Shown one piece after another: positions 56,792-64,000 of a stretch of 64,000 nt of DNA. The notes beneath the pieces were generated by a model that worked only from the letters and a program-made list of their open reading frames with translations, was not told the DNA's origin and made no database searches. A program made the translations under genes and the position numbers. The stretch's first letter is position 1; each line of letters starts with the position of its first letter. This DNA comes from a virus: positions 1-64,000 of the IMG/VR virus record IMGVR_UViG_3300020438_003185, one strand, 5' to 3'.

Positions 56792-56816
56792 AACAAAACC
56801 TCATTTACGGGAGCTT
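56768..56816 (-). promoter_or_regulatory. mRNA hairpin enclosing a ribosome site and start codon
   Basis: AAGCTCCCG (56768-56776) and CGGGAGCTT (56808-56816) are perfect inverted copies. In the - strand transcript they form a 9-bp stem with a 31-base loop that holds the GAGG ribosome site and the ATG of the 341-aa chaperone-like gene. It may modulate translation or reinitiation; it is not a typical terminator because no U tract follows. Confidence 0.5.
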
Positions 56817-56840
56817 CATAGAGTTGTTTCCTTTATCGTC

Positions 56841-56859
56841 CTGAATATTACTTATTCAG
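56841..56859 (-). promoter_or_regulatory. Stem-loop after the 103-aa virion gene
   Basis: CTGAATA / TATTCAG form a perfect 7-bp stem with a 5-base loop, 3 bases after the stop codon of the 103-aa gene in the - strand transcript. No T run follows it, so it could be a weak attenuator, an RNA-processing site or a stabilising 3' structure separating abundant tube transcripts from the chaperone genes. Confidence 0.4.
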
Positions 56860-56862
56860 AAA

Positions 56863-57174
56863 CTATTCATCTTGTACATCAAGATTGTTAGCAACAAAGT
56901 CCAGATCAAAAGAGAACGTGTAGGTTCTTTTTAGGACATTGTTTGAAAGTGTTTGAGTTTGCGCGCTGCTTACTTTAGCAGAATCGCCGCTACCAATAAC
57001 CTTATTGAAGTGATCACAAAGATTAAAAATAATCTCCGAGCCGTCACCTGCCGTTACATCGGCTGATACCAAACCCGTATTATCTACAAGTACAGCACTA
57101 AGAGTGCTGCCCGCAGTAGATTGATTAAAAACGCCGCTGCCACCAGATGCGTTAAATGCTTCGATTACTGACAT
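56863..57174 (-). CDS. Small virion protein, unknown (103 aa)
   Basis: A 103-aa beta-rich protein (GVFNQSTAGSTLSAVLVD, GDGSEIIFNLCDHFNKVIGS, LKRTYTFSFDLDFVANNLD). It directly follows the putative tail tube and precedes the chaperone block, with a stem-loop after its stop. Possible tube decoration or second tube component; no family recognised. Confidence 0.55.
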   Translation of the reverse strand: MSVIEAFNASGGSGVFNQSTAGSTLSAVLVDNTGLVSADVTAGDGSEIIFNLCDHFNKVIGSGDSAKVSSAQTQTLSNNVLKRTYTFSFDLDFVANNLDVQDE

Positions 57175-57205
57175 GTTTAATTCTCCTTATTTATTTTTGA
57201 GCTTA

Positions 57206-58117
57206 TTAAGCGTAGACAAAATTATTGTATCCTGTGTATGAATAGGAAACTGTAGCGTTTCCACCAGAAGCGTCACCGCCACTGTAATTCATGCCAGTAC
57301 ATCGACCAGAAATACCAACGTTACCAGTGCTACCACCAGCGGTATATGAGATTTTAATGGCTGAATCAGCAGACTGAACATCAGTAGTCTGACCATCACT
57401 GAAATTCAAAAGACCGTGATTAAGATTAGCTGCAACAGCGTTATAACTAACTTCTGCGCTACACTCAACTGGAAAGCTAGCTGCTCTAAAGTAAGGAGTC
57501 TTACTGCCAAACTCTAGCAAATCTTCTCTACCAAAGTCGATGCTAACTGTAGCACTTTGTACTTTACCTGATTGATTTGCAATACCAGCAGCAGAAAGAG
57601 ATAAATTTTGCCTCTTAGCTACAGTAGCAGTCCCTGCTGCTTTAGTCAGGGTGAGAGTCTCTGCTCCCCAAGCCTGATGATTACCAACAACAGTGATTGT
57701 ATCACTAGATGTACCATCTGTAGAGAAGTTAGCACTGTAATTAGACATATAAACACCAGTGCATTCTACACCAATGGTCCCTGCGCCTGTTTCGTGAACA
57801 CTTTTCGTGTCGTCTACAACACAAAGAGTGACTGATTTTCTCAGTGTTGCTACCTCTGTAATGGACTTATTCGCACCAGCGTATAGGCCATAAAGGTTGC
57901 TCGCACTATCAAAAACCCTCTCAATAGTAAGCTCAACCTCTGGCGTACCTTCGATATTCTCATAAATTTCAATCTGACCAAGCTGGAAAACCTGTTCTAG
58001 ACCAAACGTGGAATTCACGCCAACGGACTGAACGCCGGTTAGGGCTGCTGTTGCATTACCGTCTTTTGCACCAAAACCTACTGCTTGGCAAGCGTAAAAT
58101 ATTCTATTTGTTGCCAT
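57206..58117 (-). CDS. Putative major tail tube protein (303 aa)
   Basis: A 303-aa beta-rich protein with RIFYACQAVGFG, LTGVQSVGVNSTFGLEQVF, QLGQIEIYENIEGTPEVELT, IERVFD near the start and TVVGNHQAWG and VSIDFGREDLLEFG in the middle. The 'GVQSxGxxTxF...ELGQ...YEN...PEVEVTxxR' order resembles tail tube proteins of marine phages, and the gene lies upstream of chaperones and tape measure as expected. The ribosome site AACAGGAGAAAAAATA is strong, fitting high expression. Length is usual for a tube subunit. Confidence 0.7.
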   Translation of the reverse strand: MATNRIFYACQAVGFGAKDGNATAALTGVQSVGVNSTFGLEQVFQLGQIEIYENIEGTPEVELTIERVFDSASNLYGLYAGANKSITEVATLRKSVTLCVVDDTKSVHETGAGTIGVECTGVYMSNYSANFSTDGTSSDTITVVGNHQAWGAETLTLTKAAGTATVAKRQNLSLSAAGIANQSGKVQSATVSIDFGREDLLEFGSKTPYFRAASFPVECSAEVSYNAVAANLNHGLLNFSDGQTTDVQSADSAIKISYTAGGSTGNVGISGRCTGMNYSGGDASGGNATVSYSYTGYNNFVYA

Positions 58118-58171
58118 TATTTTTTCTCCTGTTATGATAAAGGAAACTCTAAATACATATACACAAAAACG

Positions 58172-59128
58172 CTAAATGTTTGTATTGATCGTCTCTAGCG
58201 TTGATCTGACGATTCCAGCGTAAAAATTAGTGTTTATCAGCTCCATGCCCTGCACGTTTGAGTTCTTAAACATAGCAGTTTTTGAAGTCCCATAATCTTC
58301 TAATATATCAGGATATCTCAATGCTCCAGACACTGGAACGCCTCGATAATCCATTGGAAAAGCGCCACTTTCCGCTAACGTGTCGTTATCAAACAGTTGA
58401 AAAACTTTATCATTTTGGAAAGAAACTATGTCTACAAGGGTATTCCTCATAGTATCAGTCTCTGCCAAACAGTGAAATAACACATCAGTCATAATCCATT
58501 GACCACCACCAAACTGGTAGGGGGCCATAGTTCGTCTAGGAACCACTTCTATAGCAATAGCGGGTAGCTGCACCTTCATTTCGGAAGGAAGGGTAAAATC
58601 CGTATTATCTATAGCATTGAGGTCTAAACTCCTATATTGTATCTCTCTTAGCCAAGGTAAAGAATTAGCATATATAACATTTATATATTTATAACTATGT
58701 TCTGCCTGTACCTTACTATCCGTTGGTAAAGCGTTATCAAATACCACTCTACCATTAAAGTAATCTACATGATGAGCGTATGTACCAGTTGTATCTGAGG
58801 GGTAAAATGTATCATTTACATAAACTCCAGAGACTCCCGGTATAGCATTGTCAGAGCCAACAAGTGGAGCTGGAGAATGATTTATCCCAGACTGCCAAAC
58901 CCAGTTCTTCCTAAACCCCTCCCAAGCCCTGCCGCTGGCGTAGCTTTGAGTGTTGGATAAAGTAAGCTTACTGTAATCTTGACCGTTAGAAGAAGTCTCT
59001 CCCAACTCAGCGTTGAAGTAATTGCCCTTTTCTAACAAACCCCAATCAAAGAACTCTACTAAATTATCTTGTAGTTCATTGTTTAGCGTCGTTTCAAAGA
59101 CATCGTTAAATCCTTTTAAATAACTCAC
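58172..59128 (-). CDS. Tail completion/terminator-like protein (318 aa)
   Basis: A 318-aa protein starting MSYLKGFNDVFETTLNNELQ with NLVEFFDWGLLEKGNYFNA, a beta core with VYVNDTFYPSDTTGTYAHHV, DYFNGRVVFD and EHSYKYINVIYA, and a C-terminal VRSTLETINTN. Between neck and tail tube genes, it is likely a tail terminator or connector component. The start overlaps the previous stop by 4 bases. No catalytic residues. Confidence 0.55.
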   Translation of the reverse strand: MSYLKGFNDVFETTLNNELQDNLVEFFDWGLLEKGNYFNAELGETSSNGQDYSKLTLSNTQSYASGRAWEGFRKNWVWQSGINHSPAPLVGSDNAIPGVSGVYVNDTFYPSDTTGTYAHHVDYFNGRVVFDNALPTDSKVQAEHSYKYINVIYANSLPWLREIQYRSLDLNAIDNTDFTLPSEMKVQLPAIAIEVVPRRTMAPYQFGGGQWIMTDVLFHCLAETDTMRNTLVDIVSFQNDKVFQLFDNDTLAESGAFPMDYRGVPVSGALRYPDILEDYGTSKTAMFKNSNVQGMELINTNFYAGIVRSTLETINTNI

Positions 59129-59742
59129 TGGAACACCTGCTGAAATATATTGGTAATAAACTGCTCAGACTCTTTACTAATTAAAGCTCTTGTAATAAAG
59201 TTATTATCTATTGTACCAGCAAATTCTGGTGGTACTCTAAAAGAAGCTCCCTTTTCCATTGTCCCCAAACCAGAACGACCTACGCCAGCTCCCGGTACAT
59301 ATTCATAGTTTATTACTATGGTTGTATCTCCTAAAGTAAGAAGCCACTTAAGCCAATGTAAATCTCCTTTTTCGTAAACCACATGGCCTTCTGGTAAAGA
59401 TAAAATATCTGCCAGTTCATAAGGCTGAACATTTATATCTATACCACCACCTTTTAATTTATCATCATAAGTTTTAACACTAACTCTTACAGAATTAATT
59501 ACGGATTGTCTAATAGCATCTACGCTGTTGTTGGGGTCTACTAATCCAAAGGCTCCTCTAAGATAACCACCTACTAAAGATTGAACTTCAGGTTGATTCA
59601 TAATAGCAGAAGACACAAAAGGAACTATTTGACTTTGAATCTTTGGGCCATAATTTCTGATTTTTTTGTTAACCTCTTCTGCCAATGCTTTGTTAATCTT
59701 TGATTCTATTTGGGCCGTACTATCTAATAATTTAATATACAT
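59125..59742 (-). CDS. Neck/connector-like protein (205 aa)
   Basis: Start ATG at 59742 (MYIKLLDSTAQIESKINK), overlapping the previous stop as TAATG; an in-frame ATG five codons upstream (59757) is an alternative. It has helical NKKIRNYGPKIQSQIVPFV, GYLRGAFGLVDPN, and a conserved-looking end with SFRVPPEFAGTIDNNFITRA. I have seen similar ends in marine-phage structural proteins near the neck. Likely a head-tail joining protein. Confidence 0.55.
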   Translation of the reverse strand: MYIKLLDSTAQIESKINKALAEEVNKKIRNYGPKIQSQIVPFVSSAIMNQPEVQSLVGGYLRGAFGLVDPNNSVDAIRQSVINSVRVSVKTYDDKLKGGGIDINVQPYELADILSLPEGHVVYEKGDLHWLKWLLTLGDTTIVINYEYVPGAGVGRSGLGTMEKGASFRVPPEFAGTIDNNFITRALISKESEQFITNIFQQVFQ

Positions 59743-60224
59743 TATGACCGTTTCCAAATCATTCCAAAATATCTATCTTGTTTTAATCCTAGTGGAATGA
59801 ATTCGCCATCTGGAACAAACCTAAGTTCTTTTTTATCCTTAATATCTTTGTGAACAATAAGTTCTTTAGCTCTTAGAACAGATGCTAAATCGGACATTTT
59901 GCCAACGATTTGTACAGCAGAGTCTGGAACCTGCATAGAATCTGTTACTCCAACCCATTGTTTCTGATCCCAATAAACTTTGAGTTTAATGTCTGTTAAG
60001 ACTTCTACTTCTTTAATAGTCTTAGTGCCAACATTTCTGTCTCCACCGCCCCTTCTGTGATCATTAATTGTATTTACATCTGGTAGATTATTGTCAGGAT
60101 TGTAAACGATTTCTTCTCTTTTTTCTATAGACACCAACTGACATGTGACACCAAAAATGTCAAAAGTAGAGTCGAGAACATCGTAGTATTTATCAAATAC
60201 ATCTTGGTTTATTGAAAGAGCCAT
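59742..60224 (-). CDS. Head-tail connector/neck-like protein (160 aa)
   Basis: A 160-aa protein (FDKYYDVLDSTFDIFGVTCQ, LVSIEKREEIVYNPDNN, RRGGGDRNVG, KLKVYWDQKQWVG, VGKMSDLASVLRAKEL, LKQDRYFGMIWKRS). The order DS-x-IFG, VYWxxKxW, GxMSDLxxxxxA, and RYFxMxWKR is one I associate with phage neck or tail completion proteins. It shares TAATG with the next gene and starts 1 base after the coiled-coil fibre gene stop. Confidence 0.6.
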   Translation of the reverse strand: MALSINQDVFDKYYDVLDSTFDIFGVTCQLVSIEKREEIVYNPDNNLPDVNTINDHRRGGGDRNVGTKTIKEVEVLTDIKLKVYWDQKQWVGVTDSMQVPDSAVQIVGKMSDLASVLRAKELIVHKDIKDKKELRFVPDGEFIPLGLKQDRYFGMIWKRS

Positions 60225-60225
60225 G

Positions 60226-61929
60226 TTATATCCTGTGTATACTAATTGTACTTGAGTCGAGAAAATTACCTGAAGCTTCTATATAAGCTTTGTCGCCAGA
60301 GGCCAGAGGAACGTGCCATACTTTTCCAGCACTAGTAGGAAAATCAGTAGCACCAATATACTGCATATTACCAGTTGTCAAGACTTGATTGCCACTGGTA
60401 ACTAATCTAAATTCAGCTAGTGGTGATAAAAGTTCTCCACCACTAGCAACTATGTTTGTACTAATAGTATATACTCCAGATTTAGGAGCTGAGTAGATAT
60501 AAGTATTCGTATTAAAACTAGCAGGGTGAGAATTGGATTCTACAATATCAAAATTAAATGTAGAAAAAGAACTGTATTGTCTTGAAGAATTCATCGCCAA
60601 ACTATTACCACTACCAACAGCGCTAAAATAAACAGGAGTATGATCTTCAACAAAATTGTCAAATTGATTATTAAGAACTTGAACTTTGTTGTCAAACACT
60701 CCACTAAAAGTGTCAACTTTATTATCCGTCACCTCAAACTTATTATCGAACACGCCACTAAAGGTGTCAAATTGATTTTCCAGAGCTTGAAAATTATTAT
60801 CCAAAACATTAAATTTGCTGTCTAGTGTATTGAATTTGTTATCAAATATACCGCTAAATGTATTAAACTGAGTGTCTAACCTTCCACTATGGTTAATAAA
60901 GAATTGGTCTGCTCTTCCAGATTCAGCTATAAAGTGAGATACAATTCTTTCATTGTTATCACGATTCCAATCTATAAGATATCCAGAAAGAGCCACATAC
61001 TTAGTATCCAATTCATCAGCCACAACAGCATCTTTGGCATCCATAATCCCAATTAGATCTCCAGACGCTACTGCGAGTTTCGTAAGTGTAGCGTACTGAT
61101 GGCTAAGATCAGGAATATCCGTAGCATACAACTGTCTGAATGAAGGGTAGTCTTCAGGACAAGCTCCATCACACACTCCAGTTGGAGCTGCAAAAACATA
61201 ATTAACAGTTTGTTTTTTTAGCAGTGTGTATTCGTTGACAACACCGCTGTGTTCTATTACAAGTGAAGATTTAGAATTATTATCTGTCTGGTTGGGTAAG
61301 AAGTGTTTATACTGAATGCCGCCCACGTAGGAACTGTCATCTCCATTCGTAGCTCTGAATGTTACGCCACTTATACCTACGTAATAACCACTAGCTCTAA
61401 CGGCAGATTGTTGAGAACCATCACCACCAATGTCAATACCATAAACGGGGGTATTATTTTGTAATCCTAAAGATTTAAAATCTTGATTCCATATAAAATC
61501 AGAATCAGAATTAATCATATTGGCAGAGTTCCAGAAAGCAACAGAGTGTTGAGATGGAACAGAGAAATCAGCCAAACCAGAACCGCTATACACAGCATGA
61601 GTAGCTGGATAAGTAGCAAATATTTCTTTTGTACCAGTAGTAAAATTAACTAAGCCGTTTAAATTACTGCTGGAAAAAGGACTTCTAGTTATATAACTAT
61701 ATGAAACTGTTCCACCATTAGGTAAATCTCCTCCAGCTTTATAAAGGATACCGGAACCAATCTCATAATTTGTTCGATCAGCGATTGCGTAAAATACTGT
61801 ATCTAAATGGTCAAAAGCATCTCCAAAAGAAGTGAAGCCAGCAACAGCACCAAGCAATCCAAAATTACCCTGACCAGTACTAGTGCTAGTTTCTTTTACT
61901 CTATCATGTATTTTAACTGTGTTTGACAC
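60226..61929 (-). CDS. Coiled-coil fibre protein with C1q-like C-terminus (567 aa)
   Basis: Start GTG at 61929 behind TAGGAGTAAACA. Residues 1-315 are beta-rich with GISGVTFRATNGDD and TGVCDGACPEDYPSFRQLYA. Residues about 320-440 are a coiled coil with heptad-like repeats FDNKFxxxDNxFxxFSGV (TFSGVFDNKFEVTDNK and similar). The last 130 residues resemble a C1q/TNF-like trimeric fold (VYFSAVGSGNSL, STFNFDIVESN, SFNTNTYIYSAPKSGVYTIS). Likely a trimeric head or tail fibre that contacts the host surface or glycans. Confidence 0.65.
   Translation of the reverse strand: MSNTVKIHDRVKETSTSTGQGNFGLLGAVAGFTSFGDAFDHLDTVFYAIADRTNYEIGSGILYKAGGDLPNGGTVSYSYITRSPFSSSNLNGLVNFTTGTKEIFATYPATHAVYSGSGLADFSVPSQHSVAFWNSANMINSDSDFIWNQDFKSLGLQNNTPVYGIDIGGDGSQQSAVRASGYYVGISGVTFRATNGDDSSYVGGIQYKHFLPNQTDNNSKSSLVIEHSGVVNEYTLLKKQTVNYVFAAPTGVCDGACPEDYPSFRQLYATDIPDLSHQYATLTKLAVASGDLIGIMDAKDAVVADELDTKYVALSGYLIDWNRDNNERIVSHFIAESGRADQFFINHSGRLDTQFNTFSGIFDNKFNTLDSKFNVLDNNFQALENQFDTFSGVFDNKFEVTDNKVDTFSGVFDNKVQVLNNQFDNFVEDHTPVYFSAVGSGNSLAMNSSRQYSSFSTFNFDIVESNSHPASFNTNTYIYSAPKSGVYTISTNIVASGGELLSPLAEFRLVTSGNQVLTTGNMQYIGATDFPTSAGKVWHVPLASGDKAYIEASGNFLDSSTISIHRI
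60640..60880 (-). repeat. Internal repeats in the fibre gene
   Basis: About 240 bases on the - strand with a recurring unit near TTTGTTGTCAAACAC on the + strand sense, encoding F-D-N-K-F/V-x-x-x-D-N-x-F. Copies vary at synonymous sites, so this is an old protein-level repeat. It forms the coiled-coil shaft of the 567-aa fibre. Confidence 0.7.
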
Positions 61930-61938
61930 TGTTTACTC

Positions 61939-62757
61939 CTATCTGATGCTTAGTATTACTAAATCATTATGTTTGGTGTTAGTATATTGGTTTTTTTTGT
62001 CTTGTACTACAAAAGTGCAATGATCAGACTCTCTTATGCAGCAAGCGGCATTTATCATATTTACTTCTGAATCCGTTTCGTGACCATTGCTTGTGGTTAT
62101 GGCGATGTAATCACCTTCTAAATTTTCATTAAAAACTATTTTAAATTTTCCCTTACTTATTTTTTCTATTGAACTTACATTAAAGGATGTGTTAACTGTT
62201 ATTGGGTTTGTAGTTGAATCAAAACTAATCCAAGCGTTTGCAGATCCAGCTACTGATGTTAATTTAGATTGATCTGAATCAAAAACTAAACTAGTATTAC
62301 TAGCAAATAAAACATTTTCTTTTTGACTAGTATATCTTTTAAATGATATTCCATAATTATTTACACCTTGAGAGTTAACCCAAGCATCATTTAATCCTAA
62401 ATTCCCCGTCATAAAATCGCCAGAGTTACTCAATAAATTATCATGAGCGTTTGGCGAGTCTAAATTTGTAAGATTATCATGCTCTACTGTGTTACTGCCC
62501 AAATAAGGAACTGTTTGAATAACTTCTGGTGTAGAAGAATTAGGAAACTTTACTCCTGTGTCTAATTGTAAGTTAACGTTTTCTGATAAATATATGTTTT
62601 CTTTAAATTGAATGTTGGCATTTTGTACTATTGGCATTACAGAATCTACTATATTCAAAGCCTGTAACAAAAAATCTACTTCTGTTAAGAAGTCTTCATT
62701 TACAAGCTTTGTTGATATTTCATTTCTTAATATTGCAGGGTCTGTAAAAATTGTCAT
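61939..62757 (-). CDS. Fibre-like virion protein, paralogue A (272 aa)
   Basis: A 272-aa protein with NLQLDTGVKFPNSSTPEV, IQTVPYLG, HDNLTNLDSPNAHDNLL, SGDFMTGNLGLND, then a beta domain (YGISFKRYTSQKENVLFAS, SIEKISKGKFKIVFNEN, GDYIAITTSNGH). Every block recurs in the next gene upstream (62757-63746). SGDxMTGxLGL is a common phage fibre motif. The start overlaps the previous stop as TAATG. Probably part of a host-contact fibre. Confidence 0.65.
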   Translation of the reverse strand: MTIFTDPAILRNEISTKLVNEDFLTEVDFLLQALNIVDSVMPIVQNANIQFKENIYLSENVNLQLDTGVKFPNSSTPEVIQTVPYLGSNTVEHDNLTNLDSPNAHDNLLSNSGDFMTGNLGLNDAWVNSQGVNNYGISFKRYTSQKENVLFASNTSLVFDSDQSKLTSVAGSANAWISFDSTTNPITVNTSFNVSSIEKISKGKFKIVFNENLEGDYIAITTSNGHETDSEVNMINAACCIRESDHCTFVVQDKKNQYTNTKHNDLVILSIR

Positions 62758-63746
62758 TACGTTACTACGGTTGCGAGGGTTGGCTTCTTTACTCCAGAAG
62801 GAACTCCATAAACTACTACATCATTAATTTTAGCATCTACATATTGACTACCATCATTTTGCACTGCTAAAGTAAACACATCTCCACTACGAACAACAGC
62901 AGCCGCATTAACTAAGTCCATATCTCCAGCACTACCAGCGGCACTAGTACCATTGCAGTGAGCTACAACCACATAATTACCACTATCTAGCGGATCAAAT
63001 ACATGGCTAGCATCAAACCTAATTGTATATTTACCTGAATCAATTCTCTCGATTGTATCAATACCCATAGAACTCTGTACTTCTACTCCAGTAGTTGGAG
63101 AAGAAGAAAACCTAATATATGCATGAGCTTGACCAATTGCTGAAGTCATGACAGAATGATCTCTATCAAATTCTAGATTACTGCCTGATCCGAGATGCAC
63201 ATGTTCTAGATTTGATTCTTTCCATTCAAAGTAAATACCTAGAGGTTCAGTTTCAAACGGCCCTCTAGAACTAATGCTATTAGCTGCAATATCAACTCCA
63301 CCTATAGTTCTATAACCGCCCATTCCGAGAGCGCCCGTCATGCTATCCCCAGATATTTGAACATACTGAGGGTGAGGATTTCCTACAGCTCTATTGGTTA
63401 AATCATTATGATTTATACTTTCTGGACCGGGATAAGGAACGGTTTGTAATTCGCTGCTACCGAACTGTATTCCAGAGTCTACAACGAGAATACCACCTCT
63501 AACCGCATCAGTCAGTGGGTCTAGGTTTTTTTGCAATCGCAAGCTTTCTTGAAAAGGATTGCCAGCAGTACTAAAGTCTCCACTAGCTACATTTTCTAAA
63601 ATAGAATCAACAATATCTTCAAGATTAACTCTAATATCAGCAGCGCTAATACGACCGGAGTTATTGTCTGGTAAAAGCTGATTAATTCTACTTTTTATGC
63701 TGTCTTGCTGTCCAGCTGAATCTTCTGTTAAATGTCTAATCGCCAT
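62757..63746 (-). CDS. Fibre-like virion protein, paralogue B (329 aa)
   Basis: A 329-aa protein starting MAIRHLTEDSAGQQDSIKSR. It carries SGIQFGSSELQTVPYPG, HNDLTNRAVGNPHPQYV, SGDSMTGALGMGGYRT (classic fibre motifs), then LGIYFEWKESNLEHVHLGS, SIERI-like (GIDTIERIDSGKYTIRFD) and SGNYVVVAHCNG. The same order is present in the 272-aa paralogue. The longer N-terminus may anchor it to the virion. It overlaps the paralogue's start. Its position upstream of neck genes suggests head or neck fibres as likely as tail fibres. Confidence 0.68.
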   Translation of the reverse strand: MAIRHLTEDSAGQQDSIKSRINQLLPDNNSGRISAADIRVNLEDIVDSILENVASGDFSTAGNPFQESLRLQKNLDPLTDAVRGGILVVDSGIQFGSSELQTVPYPGPESINHNDLTNRAVGNPHPQYVQISGDSMTGALGMGGYRTIGGVDIAANSISSRGPFETEPLGIYFEWKESNLEHVHLGSGSNLEFDRDHSVMTSAIGQAHAYIRFSSSPTTGVEVQSSMGIDTIERIDSGKYTIRFDASHVFDPLDSGNYVVVAHCNGTSAAGSAGDMDLVNAAAVVRSGDVFTLAVQNDGSQYVDAKINDVVVYGVPSGVKKPTLATVVT

Positions 63747-63758
63747 ATTTTTCTCCTT

Positions 63759-64000
63759 TTAATATCTAAAATATCCACCTCTAAGGTCAAGATCTGAATT
63801 AGACCTTTGAACAAAGTCACTACCGGGACTATAAGGACCAAGGATGGCTTTGCCAGCAATGCTATTGCCAGCTTTGTAATCTAATAATAATTGATCGTAT
63901 TTAGCACATATATCTTTATACAGGCCCATTAAAGTGCCAGTAACATTTCGTAAATCTATTGAGCTTGGACCATCCTTGATAGCAATAGCATTTCCTGACT
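63759..64000 (-). CDS. Virion protein, C-terminal 79 residues (runs off the window)
   Basis: The - strand is open from the window edge to a TAA at 63759-63761 and reads SGNAIAIKDGPSSIDLRN, VTGTLMGLYKDICAKYDQLL, LDYKAGNSIAGKAILGPYSP, and ends LRGGYFRY. It is too short to assign; the GPSSIDLRN..L..LYKDICAKYD segment is one I have seen in phage neck-region proteins. 12 bases separate it from the next gene. Confidence 0.55.
   Translation of the reverse strand, partial: SGNAIAIKDGPSSIDLRNVTGTLMGLYKDICAKYDQLLLDYKAGNSIAGKAILGPYSPGSDFVQRSNSDLDLRGGYFRY

Noticed and set aside
1-64000. Stop-codon reassignment
   Set aside because: TAA, TAG and TGA all end genes at sensible places (for example TAG at 1278-1280, TGA at 1078-1080), and no gene is interrupted by an in-frame stop.
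1-64000. tRNA genes or an integrase/repressor module
   Set aside because: No cloverleaf candidate and no tyrosine or serine recombinase, repressor or attachment-site pattern was recognised in the window.

Overview
The window is a piece of a tailed double-stranded DNA phage genome (Caudoviricetes), AT-rich, using the standard genetic code and almost fully coding. A replication, recombination and glycan operon runs on the + strand (1-22338). A virion morphogenesis operon runs on the - strand (22400-64000). The two converge on a strong hairpin at 22371-22396 that looks like a shared bidirectional terminator. No integrase, repressor, tRNA or CRISPR array was seen, which suggests a lytic phage. 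No contractile-sheath gene is visible, so a long flexible (siphovirus-like) tail is likelier; a sheath gene outside the window cannot be excluded.

The best host clue is the first gene, a DUF1559 pseudopilin-like protein. It has a FTLIELL-type type IV pilin-like N-terminus and a C-terminal H-x9-DG motif, a family massively expanded in Planctomycetota. I infer a planctomycete host. Right after it lies a 39-codon Cys-rich gene of DUF5522 type.

+ strand layout. 1-2397: DUF1559, DUF5522-like, a small membrane protein, a Vsr-like nuclease and two small proteins. 2401-6614: replication and nucleotide genes (DnaB helicase, TOPRIM primase, dNMP kinase, Cas4/RecB-like Fe-S nuclease). 6614-9033: a GT2 glycosyltransferase, an EF-hand/phage-domain protein, a DUF6356-like membrane protein, a PAP2 phosphatase and a 32-aa Pro-rich peptide. 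9105-12898: DNA polymerase III alpha divided into two genes with a DnaQ-like exonuclease gene between the halves. 12947: SSB. 13254-20465: a block of overlapping glycosyltransferase and sugar-nucleotide-type genes (two GT4, a GT-B-like fragment, methyltransferase-like, nucleotidyltransferase-like, DUF5672, RgpF-like). 20455-22338: a putative homing endonuclease, a possible Rad52-type annealing protein and a zinc-ribbon protein.

- strand layout, in transcription order from 64000 down. First come a truncated virion gene and three fibre-like proteins (two paralogues, one coiled-coil/C1q-like). Then come three neck or tail-completion proteins, the putative tail tube and a small virion protein. 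A set of chaperone-like proteins follows, two of them paralogous. Next is a 2636-aa tape measure protein (about 0.4 micrometre of tail at 0.15 nm per residue). After it lies a 4523-aa giant tail or adhesin protein carrying LamG-like and FG-GAP beta-propeller-like regions. Last are distal-tail, hub-like and tip proteins, one ending in a long Pro-Ser-Pro-Thr tract.

Most genes overlap by 1-16 bases (ATGA or TAATG junctions) or lie within 50 bases of each other, so translation is probably coupled. Several genes start with TTG or GTG behind good Shine-Dalgarno sequences. No stretch above 300 bases is gene-free. All assignments come from reading motifs by eye; no database search was run.
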